The notes under the pieces: generated by a model
Database searches by the model: none
Told to the model about the DNA's origin: nothing
The model's input: only the letters and a program-made list of their open reading frames with translations
In this document: positions 1 through 11,900 of the stretch, one piece after another
Layout of the letters: every line of letters starts with the position of its first letter
Numbering within the stretch: position 1 is the first letter of the stretch
Translations under genes and position numbers: made by a program
Assembly (NCBI GenBank): GCA_029891345.1
Contig: CM056993.1
Location: 226,158,924 to 226,222,923 of the forward strand
Source: Dryococelus australis
Lineage: Eukaryota > Arthropoda > Insecta > Phasmatodea > Phasmatidae
DNA: 64,000 nt
Direction: 5' to 3'

Positions 1-2760
1 CCAACCAACATACCATCACCTATAACCAAAGTAAAACTCAATCCTATCCCACCACCCATCACACCAAGTATAATATATATCATAACTCTAGCAACTCTAC
101 AGCTGATACCATTCCATAACCTAATACCCATTCTACCTGTTTTACCAATCTACACAACCTATACATAAAAGCCTTACCACCCACTATAGCTCTATATACC
201 GTAATCATTCATTCACACAGGCCATACAAAGCAAACATACAGTCCATACCAGTGACACAATCAAATTTTTCTTATAATATTTAATGTGATTATTGACATA
301 TTTTTCAAAATACACTAACCACCAATACTAATCACATTTATTAACCCAAGCACACGTTAGCTTTATAGAATTCATCAACACATACATACTGTTCACAGCA
401 TTCGACATATACCAGTAGTAACAAGACAGATATACTGGAAAACATTTAACACAACATATCATCCATGATAACCCAAGCATACCAAACCAATTATAGACCA
501 GAAGAACCTGCAACACAAACAATTCTACCATTTGTCAAACTATAATTACTTACTGTTACCAAATCATCAAACATACCGTCACCTATAACCAAAGAAGAAA
601 TCAATTCAACCATACTGCCCAACACATCAATCGTACTATCACACATAACTCAAGTTTACAGAAAATATAGAATTCAGGCCAACAGAAACACAATTATCAC
701 TGCCATATGTCCTACCAACAAACACCAGACTAAATATACTCATACTATACCTCGAACGCACCCCAGCTCACACTAATCCTATAAATCAAACCTAAGAACC
801 ATACCAGTGCCACAATCAACTTCTTATACTACAAACCATGTTGTCTGTCACCAATCTAAATACACTGACAACCCATACCAAACACATTTTTAACTCAATC
901 ACACCGTAGCCTTATAGGTCTCGTCAACAGACACATAATGTCCACACCATTAATCATGTACCAGCAATCACAAGGCAGATATACTGGAAAACATATAATC
1001 CCATATCACCCAACATACCATCCTTGATATACCAAAGGTACCAATTAAATTTATAGACCAGACCAGCCATCATTACTGACCGATGCTAGGCAAAACCAAC
1101 TTACCATCTCCTATAAACAAAGTAAAAATTAATTAAACCACATCACCCACATAACAATCTGCACTACCAATCGTCATCAGATTAAATATACATACCACTC
1201 AAACCAGAATTCAAGCATACCTCAGCCCACACTAACTAAAATATACCAAAAATCGTAACTCTAAAATGGTTGTCATAGCATCAGACCCCATCCAAAATAT
1301 AATTCCAGACACTATTATAAATTGCTCTATCAACCATCCATATAAATAAAAAATGCTGACCATCACACCCAGGCATACGAAAACAAAGTATGGGCAACCG
1401 TGTTCACCAGGAGTACTTCAGTCATACCACACAGATCAGATTGCTGATGCAACATAAGAACTACCCATTTCTTACCACCACGCACCATCCATTATCCACG
1501 ACCAACTATATAATACCATATAACATACCACCACCATACTTAACAATCTTATCGATAATCTGTTGGTACTAAATACCAAAACATATATAATACATTCCAA
1601 CATGACATTAGCTTGCTTCAATCATGCATCTTCGAAATGCATACAACCCAGTATACCTACATTCTAAACCATCTAATTATATCATCAACCCACCATGGTA
1701 GGTAACCATACCAACCAAAACATTCAGCCGCAAAACATATCCTTTACTCAAACCCTAAGCATACCTCATTCATGCTGTTAACGAAACAGACCATTTCAAC
1801 CACCATACCTCAGACTTACTAATCAATCATTACATTCAAGTAGATTGACTGCCATTTCGACACATCTAACTTCACGAATTACTGATACAAACCATCCATA
1901 CCAGCAGGCAGGCCAATACAAATATTCCAATCTTTTGCTCCACTATTGTTATCATAAGATCAGTACTAATAATTCAAAAATATATAACATCCATACAGTA
2001 ATAATTCCCAGATGCCATCCAATCATACTAACCAATCATACCAGCTAAGCATTCTGCTCTCTCATACTAATTTATCAAACCATTCCGCCCTTACAAACTA
2101 ATCACACAATCAAACCATTCTCCCCACACACCATCGAAGCTACACTTTTAGCATACTGCCAAAACAACTGAACATGTGGTGAAGTCATACCAATCAACAT
2201 AAATAATATACCAAAAATACAAGTTACTAACTGTACAACCAAGTCATACCAGTATATTATACCATTAAGATGTACCAGCCATAAAAAATCAAACCATATA
2301 CGTAACCTACACCAGCAGACAATACAATCATGTTACTCCAACCATTTCAGTTATTCCAAGATACCATACCAACCAAAAAAATACATTTGTCAGTTATACT
2401 ACCAAAACAAGCTACCTATAACATCCATGCAGATAAGTAATACAGTACGAACATTCTAAAACACCTCTACCGATGATGAACTTACATACAACCCATACTA
2501 TCAGACAGACCAACATAATTTTCAAGACATACATTTCGACTTTCTATACTCACCATCCCACCTGTCATCACACCTCCTGCCCTCCTGTTTATCAGCCATA
2601 CAGGCATATCACACTCAACGACAAAGCAGTTCCAAAATAAAACTCCCCCCTGCGACCAACTCAACTACTACAATATCCCAACCACACATTTCAGATATTG
2701 CCACTACCATACTGATAGGTCATACAGGTAAGAGACACCACCAAACCAGTCAACCAATGA
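1..2760 (+). repeat. G-poor tandem array of diverged ~530-565 bp units
   Basis: The + strand is strikingly poor in G (about 5% in a line counted by eye) and rich in C and A, far from the rest of the window. Landmarks recur in the same order: TCACCTATAACC near 16 and 579, with a variant near 1,107; CAGATATACTGG near 427 and 976; CAGTGNCACAATCAA near 251 and 812; AGACTAAATATACTCAT near 730 with a variant near 1,170. This gives units of roughly 530-565 bp that have diverged widely. From about 1,400 to 2,760 the same composition continues but I could not phase units. Short ORFs here look like composition effects. The array probably continues upstream of the window. Confidence 0.8.
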
Positions 2761-4140
2761 ATATGCCCAGGTCATCATATAGAATAGTTTTTAAAAACAA
2801 GAGAGATCGCACTCACATTTTTAGCAAATCTTTCGTATAGTTAAGTACATGAGTGACTCGGTCAGTGTTTCACCCTGGAGCCTACCTTGACTCTCGACTA
2901 GTGTATGTACCATACCTTCGAATCATAGCGACCTGCACGATGCCTACACCATCGGTCGACCACCTGTCTACTATTCAGATTCACATGTTGAATGGTAGTT
3001 AATCGCACAGGGTTGGTCAATTCATCACTAGTACAGTAAGTGTTGGCTGTAATCTGAATTTGATGGTTTCATTATGATGTGATCATAAAAAAGCATTTGC
3101 TATTCTAATGTAATAGACAGGACTGTCTGTTATCGATTAGCATGTGTAATATGCATTGGTTGGAAAGTGCTTATAAATAGTTTCGTTTATATTAAGCAGT
3201 GACGATGTTGTCGCTCCGATTGCTTCTCGATTCTGTCGTATTTTTATTTTAGTCCAATGAGATTTACATTGCTAGATGCTTGCAAATTTTGTATTGTTTG
3301 GTAATGGAATTCGTGTGTGCCTGTACTGTAGCCAAACTCGGTCGGAGGCTGTTCGTGGGGTAATCGTTTGCTGTTTTGCTGTACTAACCAAAGCTACCAA
3401 ATCAGTTTTCCGAGGTCTGGTATTGTATATCAACGAGTGATGTGATGTACAGTGCTTGTTAATTGTGCAACTTGCATTGTTTTGTAGGCGTTTATAGCAG
3501 TGTCGTCGTATTTTATATGATCACCGGTTTAAATGTATACCTTTACAATACTGTGTAATGCGTGTCTTCAAATTATCACCACTGGTAAGAAGTGTACTGT
3601 ACGTGACATGCTATACAATTGTTTTGTGAGTTTGGTCATGGTGATTGTAAGCTCATTTGCTCCCACTGACGAACATTCCAGCTTTTTGTACCGAAGTTCA
3701 CAACACAGTAGCAACACTGATACGACATCTCGTGAATCTGCGTGGTGTATGTTGGCTTTCGGTCATGTGTGTCGCCGCGAGTGCTGCTGGTGAACATCAT
3801 CCTTAACGTAATCGTTGGTGGCATTCCCACAATGACAAGAGTAATGAAGATGGTTGAAGATCTTCGCGACTCTAGCAGTTAATATTTGTGTATTTCATCG
3901 CACGACTGGAGAAACGAAGATGGTGATGGCATCCATGTATGCACGTATGTATTGCTCAAAAAACGATTAGTAGTTAGCTGAGTTAAATACTTGACACTAT
4001 ACATAAATATTAAATTCCCTTTCAGACTTAGACCAAATCTGGTACATTTTATAGTGATTGAGGTGGGCATAATTGTAGTATGGGGTTTTGTTGGATTAAT
4101 AACATAGTCATACATTATAAACTTACCTTTATTTTACAGA
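2761..4140. other. Sequence between the G-poor array and the zinc-finger gene
   Basis: The G-poor bias ends abruptly near 2,760. The following 1.4 kb has ordinary composition. A few ORFs of 60-90 codons occur on both strands, such as 3,533-3,793, with no motif I recognise. If the inverted repeats bound one element, this is its interior. A promoter or first exon for a minus-strand gene would lie on the other side of the zinc-finger exon, so this stretch would be downstream of it. Confidence 0.4.
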
Positions 4141-4184
4141 CATGACATAAGACTACATACTAATATTATATGTTCAACTTATTC

Positions 4185-4190
4185 TTTATT
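4185..4190 (-). terminator. Poly(A) signal of zinc-finger gene A
   Basis: AATAAA on the minus strand, 12 bases past the stop codon of the zinc-finger reading frame. Its position, and the similar signal in the paralogue, support real transcription of the minus strand. Confidence 0.5.
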
Positions 4191-4201
4191 CAAGCATAAC
4201 A

Positions 4202-4563
4202 TTAATAGTGACTGTTTTTTGCAGAGCACTTCCTGCTGTGAGTATTCCAGGCATTCATACTTGCACATACCGCACAACAGGTAACACATGGGTAGGTCTT
4301 GTAGACGGTGGCAAATGGACAGTGAATCTCTTCATGACATCTGCCATTTGCGCAATTCTTGATATGTCTATACAGGCTATCGCCTCGGGTGTCCACAGCA
4401 TCACAGTTATCACAGTGGAATGCCTTGAACAAGCAATTTCTACTTTTATGATGGTATGCATTACAACTTTATCTGAAGGTATTTTCACAATAGTTACACT
4501 GATATCTAAATGCTTGTGGCGACTCTTTAGGGCTCCTTACTATTGACGAAAATTTTAAATACA
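4202..4563 (-). pseudogene. C2HC zinc-finger gene A, probable terminal exon
   Basis: The minus strand encodes three spaced fingers of the form C-x2-C-x12-H-x3/4-C. Finger 1 (about 4,440-4,500) is CNYC...H...C and contains an in-frame TAA at 4,469-4,471. Finger 2 starts at FHCDNC and finger 3 at YPCVTC, ending CSAK, within the open 76-codon stretch 4,202-4,432. Upstream the frame stays open to a good 3' splice-site-like tract, TTTTTTCAG, at about 4,564, so this may be a last exon. An AATAAA (minus strand, 4,185-4,190) follows the stop by 12 bases. A relative lies at 60,777-61,118. Nucleic-acid binding is an inference from finger spacing. The internal stop argues that this copy is broken or starts at Met 4,432 with two fingers. 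Confidence 0.6.
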
Positions 4564-4686
4564 CTGAAAAAATCATAATAGCATCGCGATTGGGAACGCT
4601 CTGAGAAAACCCAATGTCATGTTCACACAGAAGAAAAAGTTGTATTTATAGTTCTATATTATATACAAATATGTTCATTTTTATCT

Positions 4687-5300
4687 TATATATATGTCAT
4701 TAAGCACGTTAAATATTGTAAGAAAAATTTGATTGTGTCACTGGTATGGACTGTATGTTTGCTTTGTATGGCCTGTGTGAATGAATGATTACGGTATATA
4801 GAGCTATAGTGGGTGGTAAGGCTTTTATGTATAGGTTGTGTAGATTGGTAAAACAGGTAGAATGGGTATTAGGTTATGGAATGGTATCAGCTGTAGAGTT
4901 GCTAGAGTTATGATATATATTATACTTGGTGTGATGGGTGGTGGGATAGGATTGAGTTTTACTTTGGTTATAGGTGATGGTATGTTGGTTGGTCTGATAT
5001 CTGCCACTAATGATGGTTTGACAGATGGTAAGAATGTTTGCATTGTGAATTGGCGTGGTACGCTTGGGCTAACATGGATGGTATGTTGGGTTGTATATTT
5101 TGCCGTATATAATTGACTGGTGTCTGATGGCAATGACAAACTTGTAAATGTTACTATTTTGGAATATATTAATGGGCGTAGGCTGAGATATGCTCGAATT
5201 CTAATCTGAATGATGAGTATATTTAGTCTGGAACAGGTTGGTAGAGCAGATGGTGTCAATGAGTTACATAGTCTTGTGTGGTACCTATGTAAGCAGATGG
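4687..5300 (-). repeat. Inverted copy of the G-poor repeat (right arm)
   Basis: Reverse-complementing 4,718-4,992 gives bases 1-275 of the window with no mismatch seen by eye. Similarity continues with substitutions to about 4,690, matching window base ~300, and then stops. Position 4,992 pairs with base 1, so the matching left arm runs off the window. Bases 4,993-5,260 still resemble array units, for example AGTATATTTAGTCT near 5,216. The + strand here is C-poor, the mirror of the left array. With the left arm this forms a long inverted repeat around about 4.4 kb. Long ORFs on both strands here reflect base composition. Confidence 0.85.
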
Positions 5301-5534
5301 GTTCCAGTGAGGAAGCTTAGTAGTTTGACAGTGGCAGTCGTGAAACTTTCTCGTAAAGAATATATATGTTCAAGGGTTCTGGTTGAGCACTTGCTTTCAT
5401 AGACTGTCTTGAGCTGCATATAAGCAGATTATATTCCCTAGGTGAAAAGTGAGCAGGCTTGTCCAAAGACACTACATGAAAGGTATGGGTTAATTTAATG
5501 TTTCTTTCTGTTAATGTGTTTGTTGTATGAAACA

Positions 5535-5536
<2 letters not shown>

Positions 5537-5584
<48 letters not shown>

Positions 5585-5598
5585 TACACACACACTGG
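5537..5598. repeat. (GT)n(TA)n(CA)n palindromic microsatellite
   Basis: A GTGTGT run passes into about 18 TA steps and then into CACACA with one interruption. The whole is nearly self-complementary and could form a hairpin or cruciform. ORFs reading through it with poly(Tyr-Ile) are not genes. Confidence 0.9.
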
Positions 5599-5599
5599 T

Positions 5600-6830
5600 G
5601 GCTGAATTTATTTCCTCTATGCATCGAATGATAGGCATCTGACACAAGGAAGAGAAAAACAACTCAATGCTAAAAACAATGTATAAATATGAAAAAGTTT
5701 CGGATCCTCGCAAAACCAAATCCTAAATTTGGTGATGTGCGCATAATCAGACATAAAGGTTTATTTACCATGGATATGGGAGGAACTGGCCTCTGGAGCT
5801 CTTTAGCATTGTTCACACACGACATCGCTATACTCGCACATATTATTTGGAAGATATGGATCAAATGCTTATACATGTAGCCTTCTACTCTGAAGAAATA
5901 AAAGTTCTGAAATTTCCTGACAGATATTTGGTTGAGAAGATTGTAAGAAAGGAAAAAATACTGGTAAGATGGATACATCTATAGACAGCTGGGTGGATAT
6001 GAAAGTTATATGAAACAAGTAGCTTTTAGTATGAACTTTCTGCCCAGAAATATAAGAAGGGGGGCGGTTATTTTACAACGTCATTCTTGTGTTCGCAACA
6101 AGGCGAGGTTTTTGATGTAGATATAACTTAGTTTGTAAGCCAAGTAGTTCGCAGCTGAGTCACCAGTGACATCATCTTCATTGTTTGAACCATTCACACG
6201 AATCTCGCTCAAGCCAGGTGCCTCTACAACCCCGAAATGTGTATTAAGAACCATTATACACAATAAGATCACATTTACCATCTTTAAATATTTTGTAATA
6301 TCGACCTTATAGGCATCCTGGTCACCTTTAAACATTTATGAACAAATTATGGTGCGAACCTGTATCCAGTGGCGTATGGGGCGATGTGTAAGCCTCAATA
6401 TGCTGGTGTCGACAGTAAGTCTTGGTCGTGACGAACCTGTCCGACCCTGCACACTGATAAACAAGTATTTATTTGTGATGTCATGTTGTGGTGACTTGGG
6501 TCGCGACGAACCTGTCCATACCTGCAATGTCCATCAATAAAGAGTCATATGAGTGAGGTGGAGCAGACTAAAAAGGAAGTATAAAAGTTGGCTAGTGGAA
6601 TTTATGTAAATCCAATATGGCGTTGCTGGAATTTTTTTGGTGGTATATTTACATGGTCACAGTGGAACGACTAATCGAACAAAGGTAAGTAATCAATGGA
6701 GGGAATGCGTCTAATAAAACTCCTTGGAAATAAAGAGAGAAAATAAAGAGAGGAAAGGAGGAAGAATAAAAGAGAGAGGAAAAATGGGAGAACTGGGAAA
6801 AATTAATAGAAAACTGGAGGCAAAATGGAA
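5600..6830. other. No gene recognised; short duplicated motif
   Basis: Short ORFs occur on both strands without recognisable domains. Near 6,420-6,453 and 6,496-6,530 a motif of about 30 bases containing GACGAACCTGTCC is repeated directly about 76 bases apart, leaving open frames on both strands (6,336-6,540). Confidence 0.35.
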
Positions 6831-7400
6831 TGACAGAGTATGAAGTGTAAAAATAAAATGGCAGAATCCAACATGGTGGTCAATGATAGAGCATAATGTG
6901 AAAAAACAAGATGGCAGCCAGAAATGACGCAATGCAAGATGGTAGTCATATGCCTGGAATGACAGAGTAGGAATTACAGGAATCCAAGACGATGGATGCC
7001 AAGGTGGGATGATAGATCAGGAATTCTGTGAATTTAAGATGGTGCATGCCAAGGTGGAATGATAGAGCATGAAGAAATGTAATCAAAAATGGTGAATGCC
7101 GAGTTGGAATGATAGAGCAGGAAGTCTGGGAATCCAATATGGTGGATGCCAAGTTGGAACGATAGAGCATGAAGAAGTGTAATCCAAGATGGTAGATGCC
7201 GAGGTGGAAAAATAACGTCTGAAGTCTGGGAGTCCAATATGGTGGCCAGAAATGACCTAATCCAAGGTGGCGACATACTGGCTAACAATATAGCGTCTGG
7301 AAATCACATAATCCAAAATGGTGGTCACATGACTGGAATGACAGAGCAGGAATGTTCAGGCATCCAGGTTGGCGGCCGGATGAAGCACAATCCAAAATGG
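6830..7400 (+). repeat. 50-bp-period minisatellite with ATGG core
   Basis: Diverged tandem units start at 6,981, 7,031, 7,081, 7,131, 7,181 and 7,231, exactly 50 bases apart. Each opens with a version of AATCCAAGATGGTGGATGCC followed by a version of GGAATGATAGAGCA. Looser copies extend to about 6,830 on the left and 7,400 on the right. The AAGATGGCGGC-like core resembles a YY1/Pho-type binding site, which is only a resemblance. Minus-strand ORFs across it (6,946-7,288) repeat because the DNA repeats. Confidence 0.8.
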
Positions 7401-7454
7401 CAGCGGTCGGTGCCGGAGCTGGCACCTGTTCCAGAACATACTAAATTACATTAA

Positions 7455-8468
7455 TTCTGCATCCATTTAGGTGTATTATCTAGCAGTCAAAGCCGTGTGT
7501 TCAGGGATATTTTTCAGGTCATGTCTTGGGTGAAGATGTATCCCTCGGTCAGACCCATATCTTGAACGCTTTTTGTTAGGTGCTCCTTCAGGATGTTAAT
7601 ATAGACCCTGTGGTTAATCTTTCCATCAATAAGAACTGTGCTAACTACACCATTCGCACTTATACATCGCCATAGAAAAATCGAACCGCCACCATGTTTT
7701 ACAGTGCACTGAAGATTTCTCTCTTACAGCTAGGCATTTTGCTTCCGCCATACCCACATGCGGCCGTCGGATTTGAATAAATTACATTTACTTTCGTCAC
7801 TGAAGATAACGTTCCTCCCGAATTCGAAACATTTGTCTGTATGTTCTAAATCATACTCGATCCACTTCTTACTGTTGGCCTTACTGATGTAAGGCCTTCT
7901 AAGAGCCGTTCGCCCTCGCTAGCCAGCATTATGGATGATATTCCGCGCAGTTTGTGCACATACCGTCTTTCCCATCTCGTTCTCAACCGCAGAAACTATT
8001 TTTGGGACACGTAGTCATGGATTGACTGCGGCGTATCGCAATATCATGCGTTTTAGCGCTCCGTAATCGTAGAAGGACGGCCAATTCTCGTCACGTTTTG
8101 GATAGATTTCAATCTTTTATACTTGTAAATAATAATGTTGACGGTCGTGACAGGTCTGTCAACAGTTTCAAAGCTTTCTTTAAATGACTGAGAAACGTTC
8201 TGCCGCGGTTTCTGTTACGAACTGGAAGGATGATAGCGTTTCGGCGATACGAAATGGGCATTCTACTGTGCGGCGGAGGAATAATTATTTGACCTCCGAT
8301 ATGCAACGAGCCTGGAAATTCCTGATTTCTGCCGAAACCACGGGCAATGTCTCGTCAATCTGTTTTCTTTCTAACACTGTTGTAACGGACACACAATACG
8401 TATCACACGTATTTTCATAGTATGAGCGGCAATCATCATCAGACGAATACTTTTTTGACCCACTATAG
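7455..8468 (-). pseudogene. Tc1-like transposase remnant, minus copy
   Basis: On the minus strand, with several frameshifts, the order is: a helix-turn-helix area with an R-x-GRPS-like linker (about 8,080-8,400), then FSDESKCNLF with the first catalytic Asp, then DGRMWVWR, VKHGGGSI and ILKEHL, ending at a degraded QDN-PKHT-like site near 7,490. The third acidic residue is absent, so the 3' part of the gene is lost. The right end, 8,436-8,468, reads on the minus strand GGGTCAAAAAAGTATTCG, typical of a Tc1-family terminal inverted repeat. The opposite terminus is missing at about 7,455. Dead copy. Confidence 0.8.
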
Positions 8469-8479
8469 CTTGGTTTTTT

Positions 8480-8942
8480 GCGAGGTGGAGGAATATCCCG
8501 GGAATATATATCTTTAGCAGGGCTTCAGAAAAGGCTGAAGTAACCGTGAATGGATTTTACAAAAACGGGGTGTGTTGCGGGATAATTTGTCCAGCAGTGT
8601 AAACAAGCTCGGTCTGGACGGGGTCTTCCGTTTCCAACAGAATAACGACCCTAAACACACTGCTTTATAAAAGTCGCGATTGGCTACTTCATAATGGCCC
8701 CACGCGACTTCTTACTTCACCACAGAGCCCGGGGAAAAGGCCAAGCGCCGGCAATAAGAGCTTAAGAAGGTCCTCGAGGATAAATGGTCGGAAATTGCCC
8801 CTGAAACGACAGTAAAGTTGGTTCATTTAATGCCGAAACGTCTGGAAGCTGTCATACGTTCTGATGGCTTGCATACACGATACTGAGTACAGATACCTAC
8901 ATTCTGTAGTGGTATACTGTGCCCGAATTATTCTTTTGCAGT
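8480..8942 (+). pseudogene. Tc1-like transposase 3' fragment, plus copy
   Basis: On the + strand this carries the C-terminal part of a Tc1-type transposase: LGLDGVFRFQQN, then NDPKHTA with the second catalytic Asp (about 8,610-8,665), then after frameshifts SEIAPET and the family ending LVHLMPKRLEAVI...HTRY (8,818-8,885). At 8,918-8,942 the terminus CCGAATTATTCTTTTGCAGTG resembles a Tc1 terminal repeat. The helix-turn-helix and first catalytic Asp are absent. It abuts the minus copy head to head near 8,470. Confidence 0.75.
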
Positions 8943-11900
8943 GAGAAAGTGGATTGTTTTGTGCAACTACTTATTTTGTTTTGTTGATGTAATTTCAGTG
9001 CAGTATATTTTTATTGTGCATTATATTAAGTTATGCACACATTTTATTTCTCGTTTCCTTTATACAAGCACTATGGGTAAAACATTGGGTGTGCCAATTT
9101 TTTTGGATCATGTGATATTGGTATTCACAGGATACTACTGGATGGGCGTCACTGATCACCGACTGACCACAAACGTGGCAATCAAGGAACTCCGAGCATG
9201 TTGGACAATCCATCGGTTCTCCCGTAGGTGTGTGTGGTTGTCTCCCAGAGCCTGTGTGTCGCCTGTCTGTCTCTTCCTGTTTCCCCTAACGCCATAAGCG
9301 TGCTCTTATTGCTGCGCAGACTGCGCGAGCACAGTATTGTCATTTTGGTATGATATTACCGCACAGCAATAATTTTACTACCGTAGAAGTTTGAAATAAG
9401 ATACTGAAAATATATTCCATTTAATACCAATACATAAGACACACAGTTCACTTTTATTAGTCACTCATGAACTTAAAATTACAGATGCTTTAATACGATT
9501 TATATTAATATAAACATAATATTACTGCCCGCTTCTCTTCTATTCATAATATACATGTTATATTTTACAAACAAGAAATCGCTAACAAAGTCAAGAATGT
9601 TTACACACAACTAAAGACATTTAACTTATTTGAAATTATTCTAAGGCTATCATATAAAATAATTAGCTGAAATTATTTACATAAGCATTCCAAATACAAC
9701 TAGCAGGTTTAGTAAAATACGGACTGGATAAAATTTTAAGTGTCAACAGCACATCTTCATCATCCACTACGCAAGACAATATTGGTCCTGGTCTGCGGCA
9801 GTCATAGCACTGAGATACAATTTTAGTAAATCATTAATGTTGGCTGGCAAATTGTACATAAACTTTTACTTGTGACACGTTTTCTAGCAAGCAAGACTGC
9901 TGAACAGGCAAACGCGATGCTCGCAACATCTAATGTTAAAATTTAAAGTTGTACACTTACAGTCGGTTTTCACGTAATTTACACTACTCCGTTCGTAGTG
10001 TTCATTAGTCCAGCCAGCACCCACTAGATAGTGCGCGCGTCGCGTCTGCCGTAACCTACGTAGGTTACTTTAGTCTGCCACCACACTATCTAAAATTACT
10101 GCACTTTCAGCGTACGGTTCATACAGTTTCAAAATACTCTACCCCGGATTCACGAAAGCATAATTACCGTACATATATGGTTATTACCGTACGTTTGGCA
10201 ACACTGTGTGTAGTGGTCCGCCGGGAGATTAGAGGCAGCTAATCTGAGAATTGTTGGTTCTCGAGGAACGGAGAGTAAGCTTATGCGTGAAACCAGAAAG
10301 GGCTAGTGGTGCGTCTCTTATAGCCTCTTATAGCTAAGAGAACTCATTACCGCCTCGTGGTACCATGGGTAACGTCTAATTATCGCGGTAAGTAAAACTG
10401 GGAAACTCCCAGACGTTCCCTGTCCTTGATTTACCAAAAAGGTATGTCCTACCTTGCAAAACTCGAATCATGGGCAATCATGGTGGGGATTGGTGGTGGG
10501 CCGGTCAACTCCTTTACAGTCAGGGGGCCAAAATGCTGAATTTCAAAGTGAATACATTGAAGTGATCGGAAATGGACTATTTTGAGGTCGGGGTATTAAC
10601 CTTCTTGAAATGGAGAACCCATGATGGAATGGAAGGAGTAGCACGGGCTGACCTCACTGCTGTAGTTGTTCCCTCAGTTAGATGTACAGCTCCAATGGAG
10701 TTTGTGTGGATTTCTCACCAACTTTCCATAGCGCCCGAAGATCAGTTTGAGGATGAACTCGTGCTGGCAGTGGTTGAAGTATTCGCTATGGTGGTGATAG
10801 TTTTTCCTTCTCCTAGAACGAGAACAGCTATGCCCAGTGGGGTAGGTGGCTGAAGGAATAAGCGATAAGTGGAAGTTGAGATGGGGCTCCGTGGGCCGGG
10901 AACAGCTCACTCCAGCCTGAGGAGGTCGGTGCTTACGAACACAACAAAATGAGAATGATAAAAGCCTGGTGTGTCAAGGAAGTTGTATATTTTACCTACA
11001 AGTGCCATAAGTGTGCTATGGTAATATCCACAAGAACAATATGGTGCACAATACGACGACATGACCACTCCGCTTCTAGCAGCAGTATGTATCCTCTTTC
11101 AACCATGTCGAACCTGTTATGAAATACAGGGCAATTGAAACTTAAAAAGTTCAGGTTATATATGTTTTCTCAGGAACACAAGAAAAGCTAGTGCGTTCGA
11201 GTAAGATTTAAAACACCCAAAGTGAAGCTAGATTCAAACTAGAAGCAAAAATTATAAGGTGATTCCATAAAAGGTTTGTGAAGGGTAGACCGCTCCTGTC
11301 AAAAAGTAATATGGTAGGTCGACCAAATATGGTCACTGGCCCAATTATGGGCACTGCATGGAATCCTGCATAAATGGCACAATGACTGCTAGATTGCAAC
11401 AAAATGTAGCGCTAAACTGTAAGTGCTGCGTGTTGGTACCAATAGCACCAAATAAAAAGTGCTGAACACATAGAGAAGCACACAGTTGCAATGAGGTGCG
11501 TTGAAAGACATTGCATCTCTAATTTATGTGTCGCAGTAATTATTGTGGAGGTTAGTACATTGCTATCGTTTAATTTATCTGTAAATATTTGATAGCAGTG
11601 GAATTTAGTGTGTTTAAATATGTAATGTGTGCTGTTTATGTAGCTGGCTTGGTTCAGTTTTTATGTGCAAATATTGATGTCGGTGAGCTCGAGAATATTT
11701 CACTTAACAAACATAAAAATGCCACTATCTTCTGAGCTTTTCAGACGTTCCGTATAAAAATTTTGTAAACAAATTAACATTCGTGTGCCAAGAGACAATG
11801 ACAAAAACAGTACGTTTGGTAGAAAATAGTTGAAACTCTTTCTAGGTGGCCATCCAGATGTTGCTCAGCTATGCTGTCAAATTGTCAAACCTCAATAAGT

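Noticed and set aside
4825-5259. 144-codon minus-strand ORF in the inverted arm
   Set aside because: It is low in complexity, and similar open stretches arise in the G-poor array because stops TAG and TGA need G. No domain.
5317-5719. Tyr/Ile-repeat ORFs
   Set aside because: They are translations of the (TA)n microsatellite.
9031-9213. Cys/His-rich 60-codon minus ORF as a possible zinc finger
   Set aside because: Spacing of Cys and His does not fit a known finger, and the + strand is open over the same span; probably chance.
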